Position numbers and translations under genes: made by a program. A stretch of DNA of 64,000 bases. Origin: Thuidium tamariscinum. Taxonomy: Eukaryota > Streptophyta > Bryopsida > Hypnales > Thuidiaceae. The notes below the pieces were generated by a model. That model saw only the letters and a list, made by a program, of their open reading frames with translations, made no database searches and was not told the DNA's origin. Below, one piece after another: positions 35,770 through 47,899 of this stretch; position 1 is the stretch's first letter, and every line of letters starts with the position of its first letter. The stretch lies in assembly GCA_947034885.2 (NCBI GenBank), contig OX344755.2, positions 2,110,501-2,174,500 on the forward strand, in the 5' to 3' direction.

Positions 35770-36757
35770 CAGTCAGGTCCAGCTCAATTACGAATTCTTG
35801 CATACACAGGGAACAAAACTTCACTGCTGCCAATTTTGACGCCCTCCCAAGGGCTGAAAAATTATTTTTTTAACATGAAATTTTTTTCACAAGATGGTCT
35901 CTATGTTAATAACACATGTGACAAATTTCAAGGTCAAAAAATTTACCAAAAAAAAGATATTTAGAATCTACTAACATGTGTAGTTAAGAAAAAAAATTCA
36001 CTACTATCAACTTCGACACCCTCCCAAAAATTGAAAAAAAAAAATTGGGCCATGAAATTTTGGTCATGAGATCACCTCTATGTTAATTATATGTGTCGTA
36101 AATTTCAGGTTCAAAAAATTTATTCCAAAAAAGATATTCGAAATCTACTACCATGTGTCAATATAAGGGACAATTTCACTATTGCCAACTTCGATGTACA
36201 TATTGGTAGATTTTAAATATATTTTTTGTGTGAATCTTTTGAACTTGAAATTTATCGTACATGTTATCAACACAAAGATGATCTCATGAAAAAAGTTTCA
36301 TGGCCAAAACTTTTTTTTTCAATTTTTGGGAGGGTGTCAAAGTTGGTAGTAGTGAAAGTTTTTTCTTAACTACACATGTTAGTAGATTTTGAATATCTTT
36401 TTTTCGGTGAATCTTTTGGCCTTGAAATTTTCCACACATATAATCAACATAGAGATGATTTCATTCCAAAAATTTCATGCCAAAAGAAAAAGTTTTCAAT
36501 CCTTGAGACATTGGCAAAGTTGACAGCAATGAAAGCTTACAACTACACATGTTGATAGATTTTGCATATCTTTTTTTGGGTGAATCTTTTGGCCTTAAAA
36601 TTTTCCACATATATTATCAACTTAGAAATGATCTTGTACAAAAAATTTCATAGTAAAAAACTAATTTTTCAGCCCTTGAGAGGGTGTCAAAGTTGGCTGT
36701 AGTGAAATTTTCTTTAACTGTGACTGCAAAAATTCGTAATTGAGCTGGACCTGACTG
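35770..36757. mobile_element. Large mariner/pogo-like palindromic element with internal repeat units
   Basis: CAGTCAGGTCCAGCTCAATT at 35770 and its reverse complement ending at 36757, flanked by TA on both sides (35768-35769, 36758-36759). Each half contains direct repeats of a unit of about 150 bp (ACCCTCCCAA..TTGAAAA, TCATGAGATCA/TGATCTCATG, CTACTAACATGTGTAGTTAAG), and the halves are inverted relative to each other. No ORF. It sits 50 bp inside a TTAACCCCTCAACGCCC end at 35714, so it may have inserted into a TTAA-type element. Confidence 0.75.
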
Positions 36758-36759
36758 TA

Positions 36760-37918
36760 CAGTTGCGGTGGTAGATGAAGCTTAATCACAAAAATTTTAA
36801 ATGGACATTTCAGAATTTTCCCCTCGAACTGACCGGACGATATGCTTGCCGATTACTTAGGTAAGATGAAATTGAAATGGCGTTGCAATTGCAGAGTCCA
36901 AATTGGCACCGAGCCTATTCACGGACATGGCAGTTTGGACGGAAGTCCAGATCTTGACTGGCTATAGCCGGTGGCCGGGTGAACTGTTGCGTCGTCTTCT
37001 AGCTTCGAGGAGGCCTAGGGTTGGAAGCTCCACGCGTACGTAGTGCTCGCATTGGATTGTCCGCACAAGTCTTTCTAGTTTCTTTGACAGCAGCAAGTCG
37101 TGGTAGGAGTGGAGAAGGAGAGATGGCGGTTGTAAAATGTAGCATTTGCACTTGAGGAGACTGATACAGTCGGAACATGCATGCCTGGCCCACTGCGTTT
37201 GCAACAGTGACGACGGACTCCCGTTCCGTTCGTTGCAGCAATTCAACCATCGTCATCGAGGAGGGTTAGTACGTTTTGCAGGCGAGGAATTTTTGCGAAT
37301 AGAGCTTGGTCCCAAGGTGGTCGGTAGCTAGCTCCTGATTCGATCAACGGACTGCAAGTTCTGGACAGTCACCGCCTAGCTCCATACTGCCCGATGTTTG
37401 TGCATGGGATCGGAGTATATATATATGATTTGCTAGATTTTCAGTATGTAGCATGTTACAAACTGCGGATGTCGTCCTTGAACCTTGTAAGAAGTCAATG
37501 ATGTTGCTATTTGAATGTACGTATCCGGCTTTGTATCTATCTACCGTTGTCAGTGCAAGGTTCGTACGGCTGCCAAACATCCCTGCAGTAGATGTTGTGG
37601 TTGTAACACCGGTGCCCGGCCATCCGGTGCCAACACGCCGGCCGGCCTATCTCGATCAACTGCAGACGATGAGTGCCGATCGATCGATGTCCCGCACCTC
37701 CACCAACGCTTCTGGAAAATCGACATCCACCTCACAATGGACCACCTCCTCATTTTCTCGAGTCTATATTTCACGAGGAATCACTCGCAATCTACCTCGA
37801 AAGTGCACCAACCGTAGAAATCGTGGCTCAATCGCTGCTGGTCATCGCCACTAGTACATGTTGTCATAATATTCAATTCAAATCGCTACAGTGGAATCAG
37901 CTTATATTTGTTTCATTC
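36760..37918. other. Higher-GC intergenic DNA without a convincing gene
   Basis: Many overlapping short frames on both strands between 36962 and 37930, none recognisable and none dominant. Confidence 0.4.
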
Positions 37919-38200
37919 GCAGGACGCTAAATCCTCCATTCGAAGTGGGTCAGCAGGGTGGATTTACCTTTACCTCGGGGGAAAACGCAGGAATTTTTTA
38001 TTTTTTGCAAATGATTTTTTTTTTGCAAATTCTGAATTCATCAATTTTGCAATCAAGGGACCCCCAATTTGATAAGGGAGGTTTATAGTATACCCTAGAC
38101 ACAGCCCAAAGTAATAGGGTTTGTTTTTCACTTTTACCCTGGGAAAACCCTCCTGGAGTACTGGCTCCCACTTCGAATGGAGGAGGATTTAGCGTCCTGC
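37919..38200. mobile_element. MITE with GCAGGACGCTAAATCC ends
   Basis: GCAGGACGCTAAATCCTCC followed by ATTCGAAGTGGG at 37919; the reverse complement ends at 38200, with one 3-bp (TCC) length difference. 282 bp, no clear target duplication, superfamily not assigned. Confidence 0.75.
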
Positions 38201-40637
38201 GGTGAGATGGTCATCATTTCCTAGAGGCACCCACAAATCGTTGCATCCTCTTAAAGTGAAAATCTAAGCCTAAGAACTTATCTGAGAAAAAATAAGCTCA
38301 TAGGAACATGATTTCTATATTTTTGGTGCAAGGAGAAATGAAGAGTAGTTTCAAGCCAGTTGAAAACATAATTTTTAGAGCGAACATGAATTGAGGGCAA
38401 TTTTTAGAAGTAGAAGTGTGTAGGTATTTATTATGGTTTAGAGACTGGAGCATTGATGAAATTATAAATGGTTGTGAATAGAGAGAGCAACTCCAATAAG
38501 TCATGAAAACAAAACTCAACAATGTTTGTGAAAGTCGTGAATTTTTATTCACTTGAAATTGGAAATGGTCTTATTGCCATGTTAAACTTGCCCATTGGGA
38601 GCTTCATTGCTAAATCCTTATTCACCCTCCACACTTGCAAATACTAATATTTTACTATTAACCAATTAAAGACACACATCTTAGCAAAAAACAATCATAA
38701 CATTAGCCTCCCTAACTTCATGAACTTTTGAAAATCACTCATGGAAAGCCATTTCCACAACATGCCTACTCTTGATGCATCTTAAAAAGTGCTTATGCTA
38801 TTTTGAAAACATCTACATAGATGATTGCAAATGAGCTAGTGGAATTTAAGTTTATACTTTGCTAATGCGACAATTTATTAAGAATTGATTTCTACTTGCA
38901 CACATAAAGAAGGATTTGATTGATGAACAAATGTTCACATATTAAACTATTCATTATCCACCCCTTACTAACTAGAGCATCTAGAAGTTTGAACATGTGA
39001 CACTATTAGTACTCCAATATTCAAAATCTAGATTATAAATAGAAAAGTTCCATAGACTTTTTTGACAACATAACTTTTGATTCATCCAAACCAATATATG
39101 ACTTTTTTGCATGATGAATTTGATGAAATCTATATCAATTATTTATATAAATATTTTATTTCTATATATATGAAAAAATGTGCAAAAATTTAAGAAATGA
39201 TTTTGGCATTGAAGGATTAAAGAGATTTTCACATTTAAATCCAATTAAAATTGTCCAATAAGTTTTTGAGTTTGGTTCCCAATATTATAGTAAATTGTCT
39301 ACATATTGTTGGGGATTCAAAAAAGGAGTTTTAGACTCCATTTGCTTGAAGAGATTACAAACAACTATATAAAAAATAGATGCATTAAAGATCAAACCTA
39401 ACTTGTAGTATTTACATTTAGCTCTTAAAACAAGCATTGTCCCATAAACATAGTAGTCACCAAAACTGTTCTAATTGTTGGACCAAAAGATGCATTCTTT
39501 ATTTTTATAGTGAACAATGAAATAATCTTTTGACCATTTTTCAACCTCAGTTTCCTTCACAATTGAAGGCAAGAATCAAGATGTAACAATTTTTTTGCAA
39601 AAATATCCCAATTAAGGTAGAACCACCTATACCTAATGACTTCAATGATTTCATAACTAATAAGGAGCAATGTCATGTAGAGAAATAAGAAGTATTATGA
39701 TTGTGAATATTTTTGCAATTTTATTGATGAAATTGAAATAATTATAAATTATGTATTAGATAGCCAACAGTGGTGGTAGCAATGAGTAGGTTATTAGACA
39801 TAATTGAGTTTCTTTTTCCAATCACAACCTTTGATCTTCACGATCCAAGGGTGTACTACTAGGAAGCAAGTTGAAAGGAGAAAAGGTTATGAGTTGCAAC
39901 TTGTGGTGGCGAAGGGGATTGGTAGCCCATGGCATATAGTCATGTTAGTATTAAAAAGTCAACAACTAGTTATGAGAGCTAAAAAGTATTCCAAACCTAT
40001 CTAAAGTCTTTTAATTCTGCTCATATATAGTTGAACTACTTTCCAACACACTACTTTCCACTATTTTGCTCATTACTTCTTGTGCACTTTAGGACATTTT
40101 GAGAAATGTGTCATGACTCATGACCTTGTATGTCATGACCTTTCATGTCCCAACCTTGAAATACACATTCCAAGGGAAAAAAAACATTCCAAAATTAAGT
40201 GCCCACCTTGGTGTGAAATAGTACAGGTGAAGTCATGGGACGTGTGTACCGGGGTTCTCTTTCAGGCGGCAAGTCCCCACTGTTAGGCCCGGCCTTGAGG
40301 GCGGCACCGTCACCCTGATGTCCGCACCCGTATCGTTTCACATACCCTAATCGCATATACCAGGATCCCAGTACCCGGATTGGGTATACCCGGATCAGAG
40401 CCATCACCGGTGTCCAAATTTTTAGCAGTCACGGTTACAAATTTTCATGCTCTCAAATTTCTTTCAGAATTTCGAAGACTTCTATCGATCAGTTTCTTTT
40501 GAGAACAAAATGAATTCCAGGCGATGCGCAGCATTCTCACGTTCGCCATCTGCGAGACGATGAATTAGCGTAAGTCCCCTTGTTGTTGTGCTCTTGTTGC
40601 GGAAGACAGAGAGGGCGATTCTTCAGCATTCCTCTCT
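38201..40637. other. Intergenic DNA upstream of pTAC12
   Basis: 38,201-40,080 is AT-rich with nothing recognised. 40,220-40,430 is a GC-rich patch with CCGGATTGGGTATACCCGG and no credible ORF. TCATGAC is repeated near 40110-40140. The pTAC12 promoter and leader should lie in 40,430-40,640. Confidence 0.45.
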
Positions 40638-43609
40638 ATGACTTCCATAGTCGCAAGAGTCCCGTTCGTTTCGGGACTCATCACAATACGAAGCGACGGG
40701 GAAAACTGGAAATCCAGCCCTGTTGTTTCTACAAATGAGGTCAGAGTTTTCGCTATCTAGCTGCTGGAATTGGATTGGTGGTTGTGAATTTCAGAATTTT
40801 TGATCACTGCTCTGCGACATCTAAAGTAGGGTGCAATTCTCCGGGATTCTTTCGAAAATCAAAGTCTCGCTGATTAGTGTAGCGACTGTAGCTGCACCTT
40901 TAACTTAGAATTTAGGGTTTGAAGTGCTGCTTGCTTCGGGAGGACGGATGTCTGAGTCGTTTAAAATTGGAGGATTCATATCATTTAGGGCTTAAACCCT
41001 AAACCCCGAACCTTAATCTGGTTACAGGGTTTAAATTTTATCGGTGTATATGCCGCATTATGCAGTACCGTAGAGACTCTTGTGGATTTCGGCATTGGGA
41101 GTATTTAGTTCTTGTTTTTGCGGAGCTTATAGGAGGTTAATTTGTAGATTTTCTCATGCTGTACTGATTTTGTGTTTTTGGATTTAGTTGCAGTCTGGAA
41201 ACCAGTTGAAGCAGAGTAGAAGAGTTACGGGGGTTTTGCATCGCTTCCCTCTGTTTTCTGTGCATTTGCACAGCAATGTTTGGGGAAAATGTGGAAGGCT
41301 TGTAACTGTGCGTGGTGCTAAGGAGATGCTCTTTCATCAGAGATCGTCATCATCACTTCAAGGAGGAGCTGACAAGCTGGCTGATGCTGTAGGTGTCGCA
41401 GCATGCCCACGAGGTATGAGGGTCTTGCATTCTCATATTGCGATTGACTGTTTATCCTAGTGATTTATTTCTGGAAAATGCAATTGACCGCTTTTGATTG
41501 TGTTGCGATTTCTGTAACTTACGTTACATTCATTGTACTTCATAAGCTTCAAATTCGTACTTTGTTCTAATGTTGAGAACATGCTGAGATCTGGCTAGAA
41601 GTCACGAACTTTTAATCCAAAGTGTATGTGGTCAATTCCTAAAGTCTGATCAATTTCTCCAGATTTTATTGTTTTCTGTTTACATACATAATTCTCTAGC
41701 GAAGTCAGTCTTTCAACTGTATCCAGACTCCTTTCATTCATCAAGTGAACCGCAACCCTCAATTCTTTGCCATTCTCTTAGCCGTTACAGTATCCACTTC
41801 CATATCTAGAAAAGTTGAAATAAATCACTTAGGAAGCTTTGGGGAAGGTCAAAAGTCGATTTTACCATTTGAAGTAGAAGTCATACCTAACATTTTGGTA
41901 ATAGGAAAAGTATGTTTTGAAAGTTCTGTAATCTACTATCAGCTTTCTAAATTTAAAAGGGGTACTTTATGAACAGCACCTAATTTTTCTTCCTTTTGAG
42001 ATGCTTTCCTTTCCTCCTTGATGTGGTGTGCTGTTCAGGACCGTCACAGTTCATTCATCCAGAGACGCTGAGGTCAACCCACGTAGTGCACAGACCAGAG
42101 AGAGGGTCAAGTGTGAGGACGAATGCCGGGCGTAATAAGAAGTGGCGCACCCTTGAGAAAGGACGTCTGGAAGGAAACAAGCGAACCAGAGGTAGTGGCA
42201 ATGCAGGGAAACCCAAACCACCAAGGCCCGATGGCGCGGTCCAAGGTCCACAGAATGGTGTCAATGAAGACGGAACTGAGAGGCCTGTCAAAGAGCCTCG
42301 AGTCAAGCCCAAGAAGGGTCCAAAGCCCAAGGAGCGCGTTACGTGGGCTGGCCAGGAGATGCTGCTACTCAACAAGGGAGACAGAAGTAAAGTCGGAAAC
42401 GATGTCCAACCTTGGGCCTCGGTTCGAACCGAACGAATGCCGGATGACTACTACAAGTACGGCCCTTTCGGTCCCCACGCCTGGAAAGGCGTCGCTGTTG
42501 GCACCCCTCGGAAGGGAACCCTTTGCAACAACCTTGTAGTGTTTTTCTCAACTGTGAGAAATGAGGAAGAGCATGAGTTGGGAGACATTCAAGATGCCAT
42601 CACAGGGTATGCACAGCGAGTGGATCAAATGGATGACGAAAGTGTGGGAGTTCAATACTACTTTGCGTTTGCACGTCAAATAGTAAAAGTTCCTGGGCTG
42701 TCTCCTTGGGAGGATTGGACACTGGTTGCGCAAGTGGCTGTTGAGTCTGGAGCGGAGCTCGACAAGTTGAGACTGGGATTGAAGCTTGACCGTAAAATGT
42801 GGGAGGCGCTTTCACGGTGTGTAACATGGTATCGTCCTGACCTTATTTATGTCAAAAGACCTGCCTACCAAGTCAGATTTGAGCCGCAGAAAGAGTTTCT
42901 GGAAGGATGGCTTGCATTACTGGGTCCAAAAAGCAGTAGTCATTCCTATTATCAAGGACTTTGCGAATTGCTTGGAGTAGATGAGAATGAGAATGCTGAG
43001 CAGGTGGCTATCATATTTGATGGCTTGAGTGAGGAACGGAAAATGGAGTGTGTTGAACATGTGCTCACGAAGCATCCAGTTTTCCTTTTGACACCATTCA
43101 CTCGTCAAGACTTGAAAGCGGAGCAGCAGCAGAAGTCAGCTAGTGGGATGAACGATGATACGGAGGATGAGATTGAATGCATTGAATCTGCGGATGACGA
43201 GGGTGATGACAGTGGGGATGACACCAATGAAGATGAACCAGAAGAAGATTTTGAGGGATTCAATGGCCAATTTGGGGAAGAATTCGACTTTGATGAACAA
43301 GACTTGGATGATAGTCAGTCTTCTCGGAGTGAATGGGAAATAGAGGAAGCGAAGGCGTTAGCAGCCGAGGCTATGCAGGATTCCCCTAATGCTGAGACTC
43401 TTGATGCTGATGCAGAAGCTTTAAAGGCCTACTCTGAGATTGGCATGACGAGCCAAGGGCAGCCAATAGTTGAGGAAACAGAAACCGAAGAACACGAACC
43501 TTTTCTTGATGCAGCAATTCGACCTTTTTCATACACGAACTTGATCAAAGAGATTTTTATTATTCGAAGAGCGTTAGTGGATTTAGCAGAACTGGAGAGG
43601 TCAATGTGA
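40638..43609 (+). CDS. PTAC12: pTAC12/HEMERA, plastid RNA polymerase-associated protein
   Basis: Firm exons are 41194-41413 and 42039-43609 (stop TGA), joined in frame. A proposed first exon 40638-40739 encodes MTSIVARVPFVSGLITIRS..., giving about 630 residues; that exon and start are inference. The conserved core (42,430-42,920) includes PDDYYKYGPFGPHAWKG, QRVDQMDDESVG, SPWEDWTLVAQV and RPDLIYVKRPAYQ, which I recognise from Arabidopsis pTAC12/HEMERA (PAP5). A basic Lys/Arg/Pro-rich region precedes it. After it come HPVFLLTPF, a long acidic tract (43,152-43,320) and a C-terminus FSYTNLIKEIFIIRRALVD. Known: the protein is part of the plastid-encoded RNA polymerase complex and also acts in the nucleus in phytochrome signalling. 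Most of the coding sequence lies in one exon, so the gene is much less split than others in the window. Confidence 0.9.
40911..41002. promoter_or_regulatory. Two telo-box motifs in the first intron of the pTAC12 gene
   Basis: TTTAGGGTTT at 40911-40920 and AAACCCTAA at 40994-41002. AAACCCTAA telo-boxes near plant 5' ends are known in genes of translation and growth; whether these act is inference. Confidence 0.35.
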
Positions 43610-44847
43610 GGGGACTTTTGCAGCTGCTACTTGCTCAAAGTAGGACCAAGCTCACGAGGACATTCACACCACAACCTCGAGTCAAGAAACAGGTTGGGGT
43701 TTAGCAGAGGCTCACAATTTCATTTCGTTACAGATTGCAGATTTCATCAGATGCTTCATCCGTTGGAGGAAAAGGTTGTAGTTTTTTTATGTGCCTTGTA
43801 GCAAGGAATAAGAGTGATTGCTCTTGAATGCATATGTGATGATACGAGCTTGTGAACTTAGCTTATTCTCTCACTGATGAGAGTTCTATTTTGGTCTGCA
43901 GGTAAAGCATTTCAAGTGCGAGCTGTTTTCTGGTAATGGTTCAATATTGAAATCTGTCCACTCATGGATGAATGGTATTCTTCTGAACTTGAATTCCACA
44001 CGCGATCACCAAGCAGATAATACTTCGGTGACTGCCATTTTTTTATCAAAAAGTTTTGCTAATTCCAGCAGCCGCTCTGACCAGATCATCACGGGATAAC
44101 CGTGAAAGATAAGGTTTACGTTACATTGTGGGACTACTGTTACAGCTTTGCAGAAAGATGCGTAGTTAAATGAATCAGGAGATGCTGAGTGTGACGCAAG
44201 TTCATTATTTCTCTGATTTTTTTCCAGATTTGTTCCAAAGCTCTCTTAGGTATCATCTTTCAGTAGTGGAGGCGTCAGAGTTTCAAGTAGCAAGTTTTTT
44301 TATTTTGTTTTTTTGGACACAAATGAAACGGAATTTCATTGCCAAGTTGGAGTTTGAAAACCTGAGCTTATCTCCTTTCAAGAAGAGGAGGCCACGACAT
44401 CAAATAACAGATTCCCCAAAGTTTCAGTTATTCCCCAAATCCAGCCCCAGACGCACTCACCTAGAACATTGGGGAATCTACTTTGAGTGTCTACTATCAT
44501 TAGAGCTGGGAAAATTGTAGGTTTTATTTTGTGTTGTGCAGGTAAGAGTGATGGGTACCGTAGTCATAGGGTAGGGTCGGCAGAAAATAATTCTAAAAAT
44601 AGAGGCACATGAAAATTATTTTTTCAAGAAACAAACAAACTTTGTACGTGTAACAAAAGAATATCGGCAAATAGATTCTATTTCTAGCATCTTATTTTTT
44701 GGAATAAACGAAGGACTCCGCATTTGGCAGAGGTGCTGACCCTGCCTTACACTTCCGTTCTATGAAATTTGTGTGTTTGCAAAAAGTAGCTACCATTTTC
44801 TATGTGTCTTGGCCCTTACTATTTTGCTGATGTACTAAAGTATCCAC
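43610..44847. other. pTAC12 3' region and following DNA
   Basis: Probable 3' UTR, perhaps with an intron ending near TCTGCAG at 43902. The 116-aa frame at 44170-44520 matches nothing and shows no coding bias; left out as a gene. Confidence 0.4.
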
Positions 44848-45050
44848 CCTTGAAGGATGGAACAGTGGCCTTGGAAATCATGCATTTTGATAATTTGATA
44901 TTGTGTGACATCATCTACTTTGAATAAGTCAAATATACTCATTGGAAGTCAAAATATTGTAGAAGATCTGCCCTTTCCATCCCTAATACCAAGGATGAAT
45001 AGTTGCATTGCATTGAAAGTTGGGATCACTCTTTAAAGAAGTTGGTTTAT
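44848..45050. repeat. Decayed copy of the 61133 MITE family
   Basis: CACCCTTGAAGGATGGA, GCATTTTGATA, ACTCATTGGAAGTCAAAA and CCCTTTCCATCCCTAATACCA match the element at 61133-61362. The ends have lost the TTAA structure. Confidence 0.65.
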
Positions 45051-45462
45051 AAATCTTTACTTTTCTCTATAAGGTACTTCACCTTCTACACTACTATATA
45101 AATATTTATGGTTACTATACAAGAGTGTACTACTTTTGAATTACTTAATGATGTATAGGACTCATAAAATTCTATATGTATAAATGGAAATATTTATAGA
45201 AGTATTTGTCAACTTTGATGGCTTGTAGAGTCACTTTTTGTAGGATAAGGCAACCTAATTGTTTAGATAATCAAGTTTCAATCATTTGTATCTACTATTC
45301 ATGACTTTTTATAAGATTTGATATATCTAGATGATATAAAATAGTTGGTCTAATTTTAGATCCCTTGTCAAACTTCCAATACTATAATGAAGGAATCCAA
45401 CAAGCTCTAAATTAATGTGAATTTAGATGAATGTGCTCCAAAAACATTTAGGTGCAAAGGAC

Positions 45463-45796
45463 TAAGGTAAGAACCATCCATTACGGTCACAATTAGGAAT
45501 AAGTTTACCCTCATGCCATTGTTGAAACTTTTTAATTCCCCCCATCCCCCCCCCCCTCCCCCACAAAATATAAAGACAAGCGTAAAAAACAACAAGAACA
45601 ATTGAAGTTATATATTTTTTTGACAAAGTATGGATTTTCTATGAATTTTTGAAGTGATCAACCCATCATAAAACAATCTTTAGACTATTCCATTGATTGT
45701 GGCCCAAATCTCATTTATTGAAATAAACCATATTGGGGTCATTCTTTAGGTGTCTACTATGGGGTTTTTGACTACAATGGGATATTGTACCTTATA
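45463..45796. mobile_element. Divergent copy of the 14127 Harbinger-like MITE
   Basis: Left AAGGTAAGAACCATCC and right GGATATTGTACCTTA are weak inverted ends. The inside shares TTTACCCTCATG, TATGAATTTTTGAAGTG, ATTGATTGTGG and CATTCTTTAGGTGTCTA with 14127-14587. Confidence 0.6.
45538..45562. repeat. C-tract (G-tract on the minus strand)
   Basis: Runs of 6, 12 and 5 C broken by AT and T. The minus strand could form a G-quadruplex. It lies inside the 45463-45796 MITE, where the sister copy has only T-rich sequence. Confidence 0.7.
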
Positions 45797-45869
45797 GTAA
45801 ATAGTGGAAAACATCATGGTGTAGTTGGTTTATTCTTAAAGCCTGTAAGGACGAGCATATTACCTTTTT

Positions 45870-46030
45870 TAAAATAATGTAAATCATCTATATAAAAATT
45901 AAAAGTACTCATTGGAAGTTAAATTACTATACAAGACCTCCCTTTTTGTTTGCAAAATTCTATAGATGAACAATTGCACTTCTATCTTAGATGGAAGGAT
46001 TCTTTGTTTAGTGTCCATCAAAAAATTTTG
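45870..46030. repeat. Second decayed copy of the 61133 MITE family
   Basis: TACTCATTGGAAGTTAAA, CTATACAAGACCTCCC, GATGAACAATTGCA and the following stretch correspond to the 44848 and 61133 copies. Confidence 0.55.
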
Positions 46031-47241
46031 TGTCCATAACGGGATTATAGGGTTAAGGTTATGCTAAGAGAAATTTGATAGAAAAGCCTTAAAAATATTT
46101 CACTTTTGAGTTTCATACAATCTTTAAAGTGACACAAAAATTACCCTAAACAATTCTCAAAAGAACTAATATTAAAAAATAGATTATTTGAGATTCATTT
46201 TCTTTATTAAGCTTCAAAACATTTAATATCAAGAACTATTGTACACAAAATTTCATTAGATTATTACTTTCAAAATACTAATTGGACTTGCAATTATTAT
46301 ATCCCTTAACCACTACATTCCGAAGGGAACAAATTTTAATGTCAACAATAGTTTGGAGTTAAAATTAAACTTAACCAAGTTGCTATTTTTAGTAGTTTAT
46401 ATTTTTGAAAACTTGTTTTGGAAATAAAAAATCTCATTTTGAAAAATGATTGATTATGATTTTTCTATTCAAGTATATTTGCAAAAGTGTCCATTACTTA
46501 ATCCCTAAGCGCTCTAATGTCCATTTTCCAGACGATGTACGGATTGAATGTCAAACTCCTTTTTCATTACGATTTGGATGAAAATCATCGTAATTTTTAG
46601 GGATAAAGTTGTTGTCCAATTCAAGGGTTAGATTTGTTGTTACTAGAATACATATTTTTTTGAAATTACAAATGTGGAAGTATTTCAAGTGATTGACTAA
46701 GCCAAAATTGCATTGACTTTAGTTCAAACTTGGAATTGCACAAATAAGGTCATAGAATCAAAGAACACAGAAATTCCAAAAAATCACTATGTCAAGAAAA
46801 ACTCATTTTAAAACCATTCCAACAAAATTTACTCAAAAAATGAAAATATTTTGTTTATAATTGAATTTTGAATGAATTTTGAAAATTTTCTTTTTATGTT
46901 TATAGAAAAATATTGACGATAGCATTGGAGAATCAAATCATATGGATATAATCATATTGAGAACTCATAAATTGATTGGGTTTTATACATGTTACACCCT
47001 CATATTTTTGGTTGGGATGAATTGGACTCCTTACTCAATCATTCCATATAATTTCACAAGTGCAAGTAAAACAAAAAGCCCCCTATTTTGAACTTATCTA
47101 ATTTACATTATACACTTCAAGGAGCTAATTTGGAGATTTTGATTGCAAATATAAATTCAGAATTTGAAAAAAGAATTATTTGCAAAAAATTAAAAAATTC
47201 AGCATTTTTCCTAGTGGCCAAGCAAGGGGGTCAATTCACCC
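46031..47241. other. AT-rich intergenic DNA
   Basis: A 134-bp stretch 46498-46631 begins TTAATCCCTAAGCGC and ends CAAGGGTTAG, possibly a small decayed TTAA element. Nothing else recognised. Confidence 0.4.
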
Positions 47242-47354
47242 CATATTTTTTTGATGACCAATTTTTTTGACTTGACATGTGAAAAGAAGATTAAGAAAAC
47301 CTCATATTTTTTTGGTGACCAATTTTTTTGACTTGACATGTGAAAAGAAGACAG
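47242..47354. repeat. Tandem duplication, period 61 bp
   Basis: CATATTTTTTTGATGACC through GACATGTGAAAAGAAGA occurs twice in a row with one substitution (GATGACC/GGTGACC) and slight variation in the spacer; a recent event. Confidence 0.85.
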
Positions 47355-47899
47355 AAAGATCTCAAATCACTTATGTAGTTTAATCAAATTATAACTTTAT
47401 CTTCCAATCCATAATTGACTATGATTTGTTGTCTTTCCTTAGTAATCTCACATGTCTGATTTGAATTCGAACAATTCCAATTTTAAAAAAATTGATAGAG
47501 AGCATAATTTATAACAATGTTGGCTTCTTGCTCAAATTAGAGCAATTTCCTACAAGCTCAAAAAAGGCGTAAGGGTGAAAGGTTCAGTCTCCAATCAAGG
47601 CAAAGCAAGAGAAACGCAAAACTGGCAAAGCTCACTTCTCGGAACAAAATTTCAACAAATTATACGTCTACATGAAAGTTGCCAAAGTACAATGCTGTTG
47701 CAAAGCTATTCTTCAACAGCAACAGCTTACACCTCATAACATCCCCTCTCCAATGGGACCACAATTCTGCAACTAAGTTATCTTTTCAATACAAAATGCT
47801 ATATACAGTACACTACAAGGACGAAAAAAACGGACAAAATAATCTTTTTCTTTCTCTCTCTGCCAAAAAAAAGATGGAACAGAAGAAGTTGAAAGAATT
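47355..47899. other. 3' flank of the ERD4 gene
   Basis: Probably holds the 3' UTR of the minus-strand channel gene in its right part; no other feature seen. Confidence 0.45.

Noticed and set aside
36962-37930. Many overlapping frames on both strands
   Set aside because: No frame dominates, all are Arg/Cys/His-rich shadows of GC-rich non-coding DNA.
44170-44520. 116-codon plus-strand frame after pTAC12
   Set aside because: No family resemblance and it probably lies in or just after the pTAC12 3' region.
46498-46631. Possible small TTAA element
   Set aside because: Ends match only loosely and no second copy is present in the window, so it is not listed as an element.
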